From: Gammaproteobacteria bacterium UBA4475
GTDB taxonomy: Bacteria; Pseudomonadota; Gammaproteobacteria; Pseudomonadales; Azotimanducaceae
Length of the DNA: 5,622 nucleotides
Direction: 5' to 3'
Assembly (NCBI GenBank): GCA_002389265.1
Contig: DGOD01000262.1
Span: forward strand, 525-6,146
Numbering within the stretch: position 1 is the stretch's first letter; each line of letters begins with the position of its first letter. Under the pieces are notes generated by a model. That model saw only the letters and a program-made list of their open reading frames with translations. It had not been told where the DNA came from and made no database searches. Shown here in pieces: positions 5,567 to 5,622 of this stretch. The translations under genes were made by a program, and so were the position numbers.

Positions 5567-5622
5567 ATAATTGTAGTGAAATTGATAATTAAGTCCGGAT
5601 TCCGTCTAAGCGTCCTTATCGT
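5567..5622. other. Upstream region of the mannosidase gene, no gene seen
   Basis: Only 56 bp remain before the window edge. They are AT-rich next to the ATG and contain no Shine-Dalgarno. TACAAT on the minus strand (5575-5570) resembles a -10 hexamer but lies only 3 bp from the start codon, too close for an ordinary leader. Whether the gene is first in its transcript or part of a longer operon cannot be seen. Confidence 0.4.

Noticed and set aside
5570..5575. TACAAT as a -10 element for the mannosidase gene
   Set aside because: It ends 3 bp before the start codon, so transcription would begin inside the gene; no -35 at proper spacing was found.
1..5622. CRISPR arrays, insertion sequences, tRNA/rRNA genes, phage or toxin-antitoxin genes
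   Set aside because: No regularly spaced repeats, terminal inverted repeats with transposase motifs, RNA gene signatures or small toxin-like gene pairs were seen on either strand.

Overview
The window looks like part of a glycan-utilisation region from a Gram-negative, probably marine bacterium. The best guess is Verrucomicrobiota (Opitutae/Puniceicoccales-like, e.g. Lentimonas or Coraliomargarita relatives). This rests on three things: a membrane histidine kinase whose exported sensor part is built from discoidin (F5/8 type C)-like domains, its pairing with a NarL-type regulator beside an exported GH92 alpha-mannosidase, and the lack of Shine-Dalgarno sequences at all four gene starts. The taxonomic call is an inference from architecture, not a database result.

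Layout. Positions 1-112 hold the first 37 codons of an exported protein on the minus strand, with a clear signal peptide; the rest lies outside the window. Positions 113-439 are an AT-rich divergent intergenic region without a credible gene. It contains an imperfect 18-bp dyad that recurs as a degenerate copy 185 bp away, and a perfect 14-bp A/T palindrome with a half-site exactly 20 bp upstream. Positions 440-2449 encode the sensor kinase (669 aa) and 2491-3162 its NarL/FixJ-type response regulator (223 aa), read as one operon. A GC-rich hairpin lies across the kinase stop codon and may tune the kinase:regulator ratio. Positions 3386-5566 (minus strand) encode an exported GH92 alpha-mannosidase (726 aa), convergent with the regulator.

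The 223-bp gap between the convergent genes is not empty. On the minus strand, just downstream of the mannosidase, are a strong stem-loop and then two protein-like reading segments in different frames. Together they look like the C-terminal remnant of a decayed, frameshifted gene.

Working model (inference): the periplasmic discoidin-like domains sense a glycan or glycan-bound protein, the His469-Asp61 phosphorelay activates the regulator, and the regulator controls nearby exported genes, possibly including the mannosidase and the divergent exported protein. The two-component pair with its unusual carbohydrate-binding-like sensor and the unexplained repeats in its promoter region are the most interesting parts. 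Nothing here is a demonstrably new class of system. I see no CRISPR array, tRNA, rRNA, insertion sequence or phage gene.
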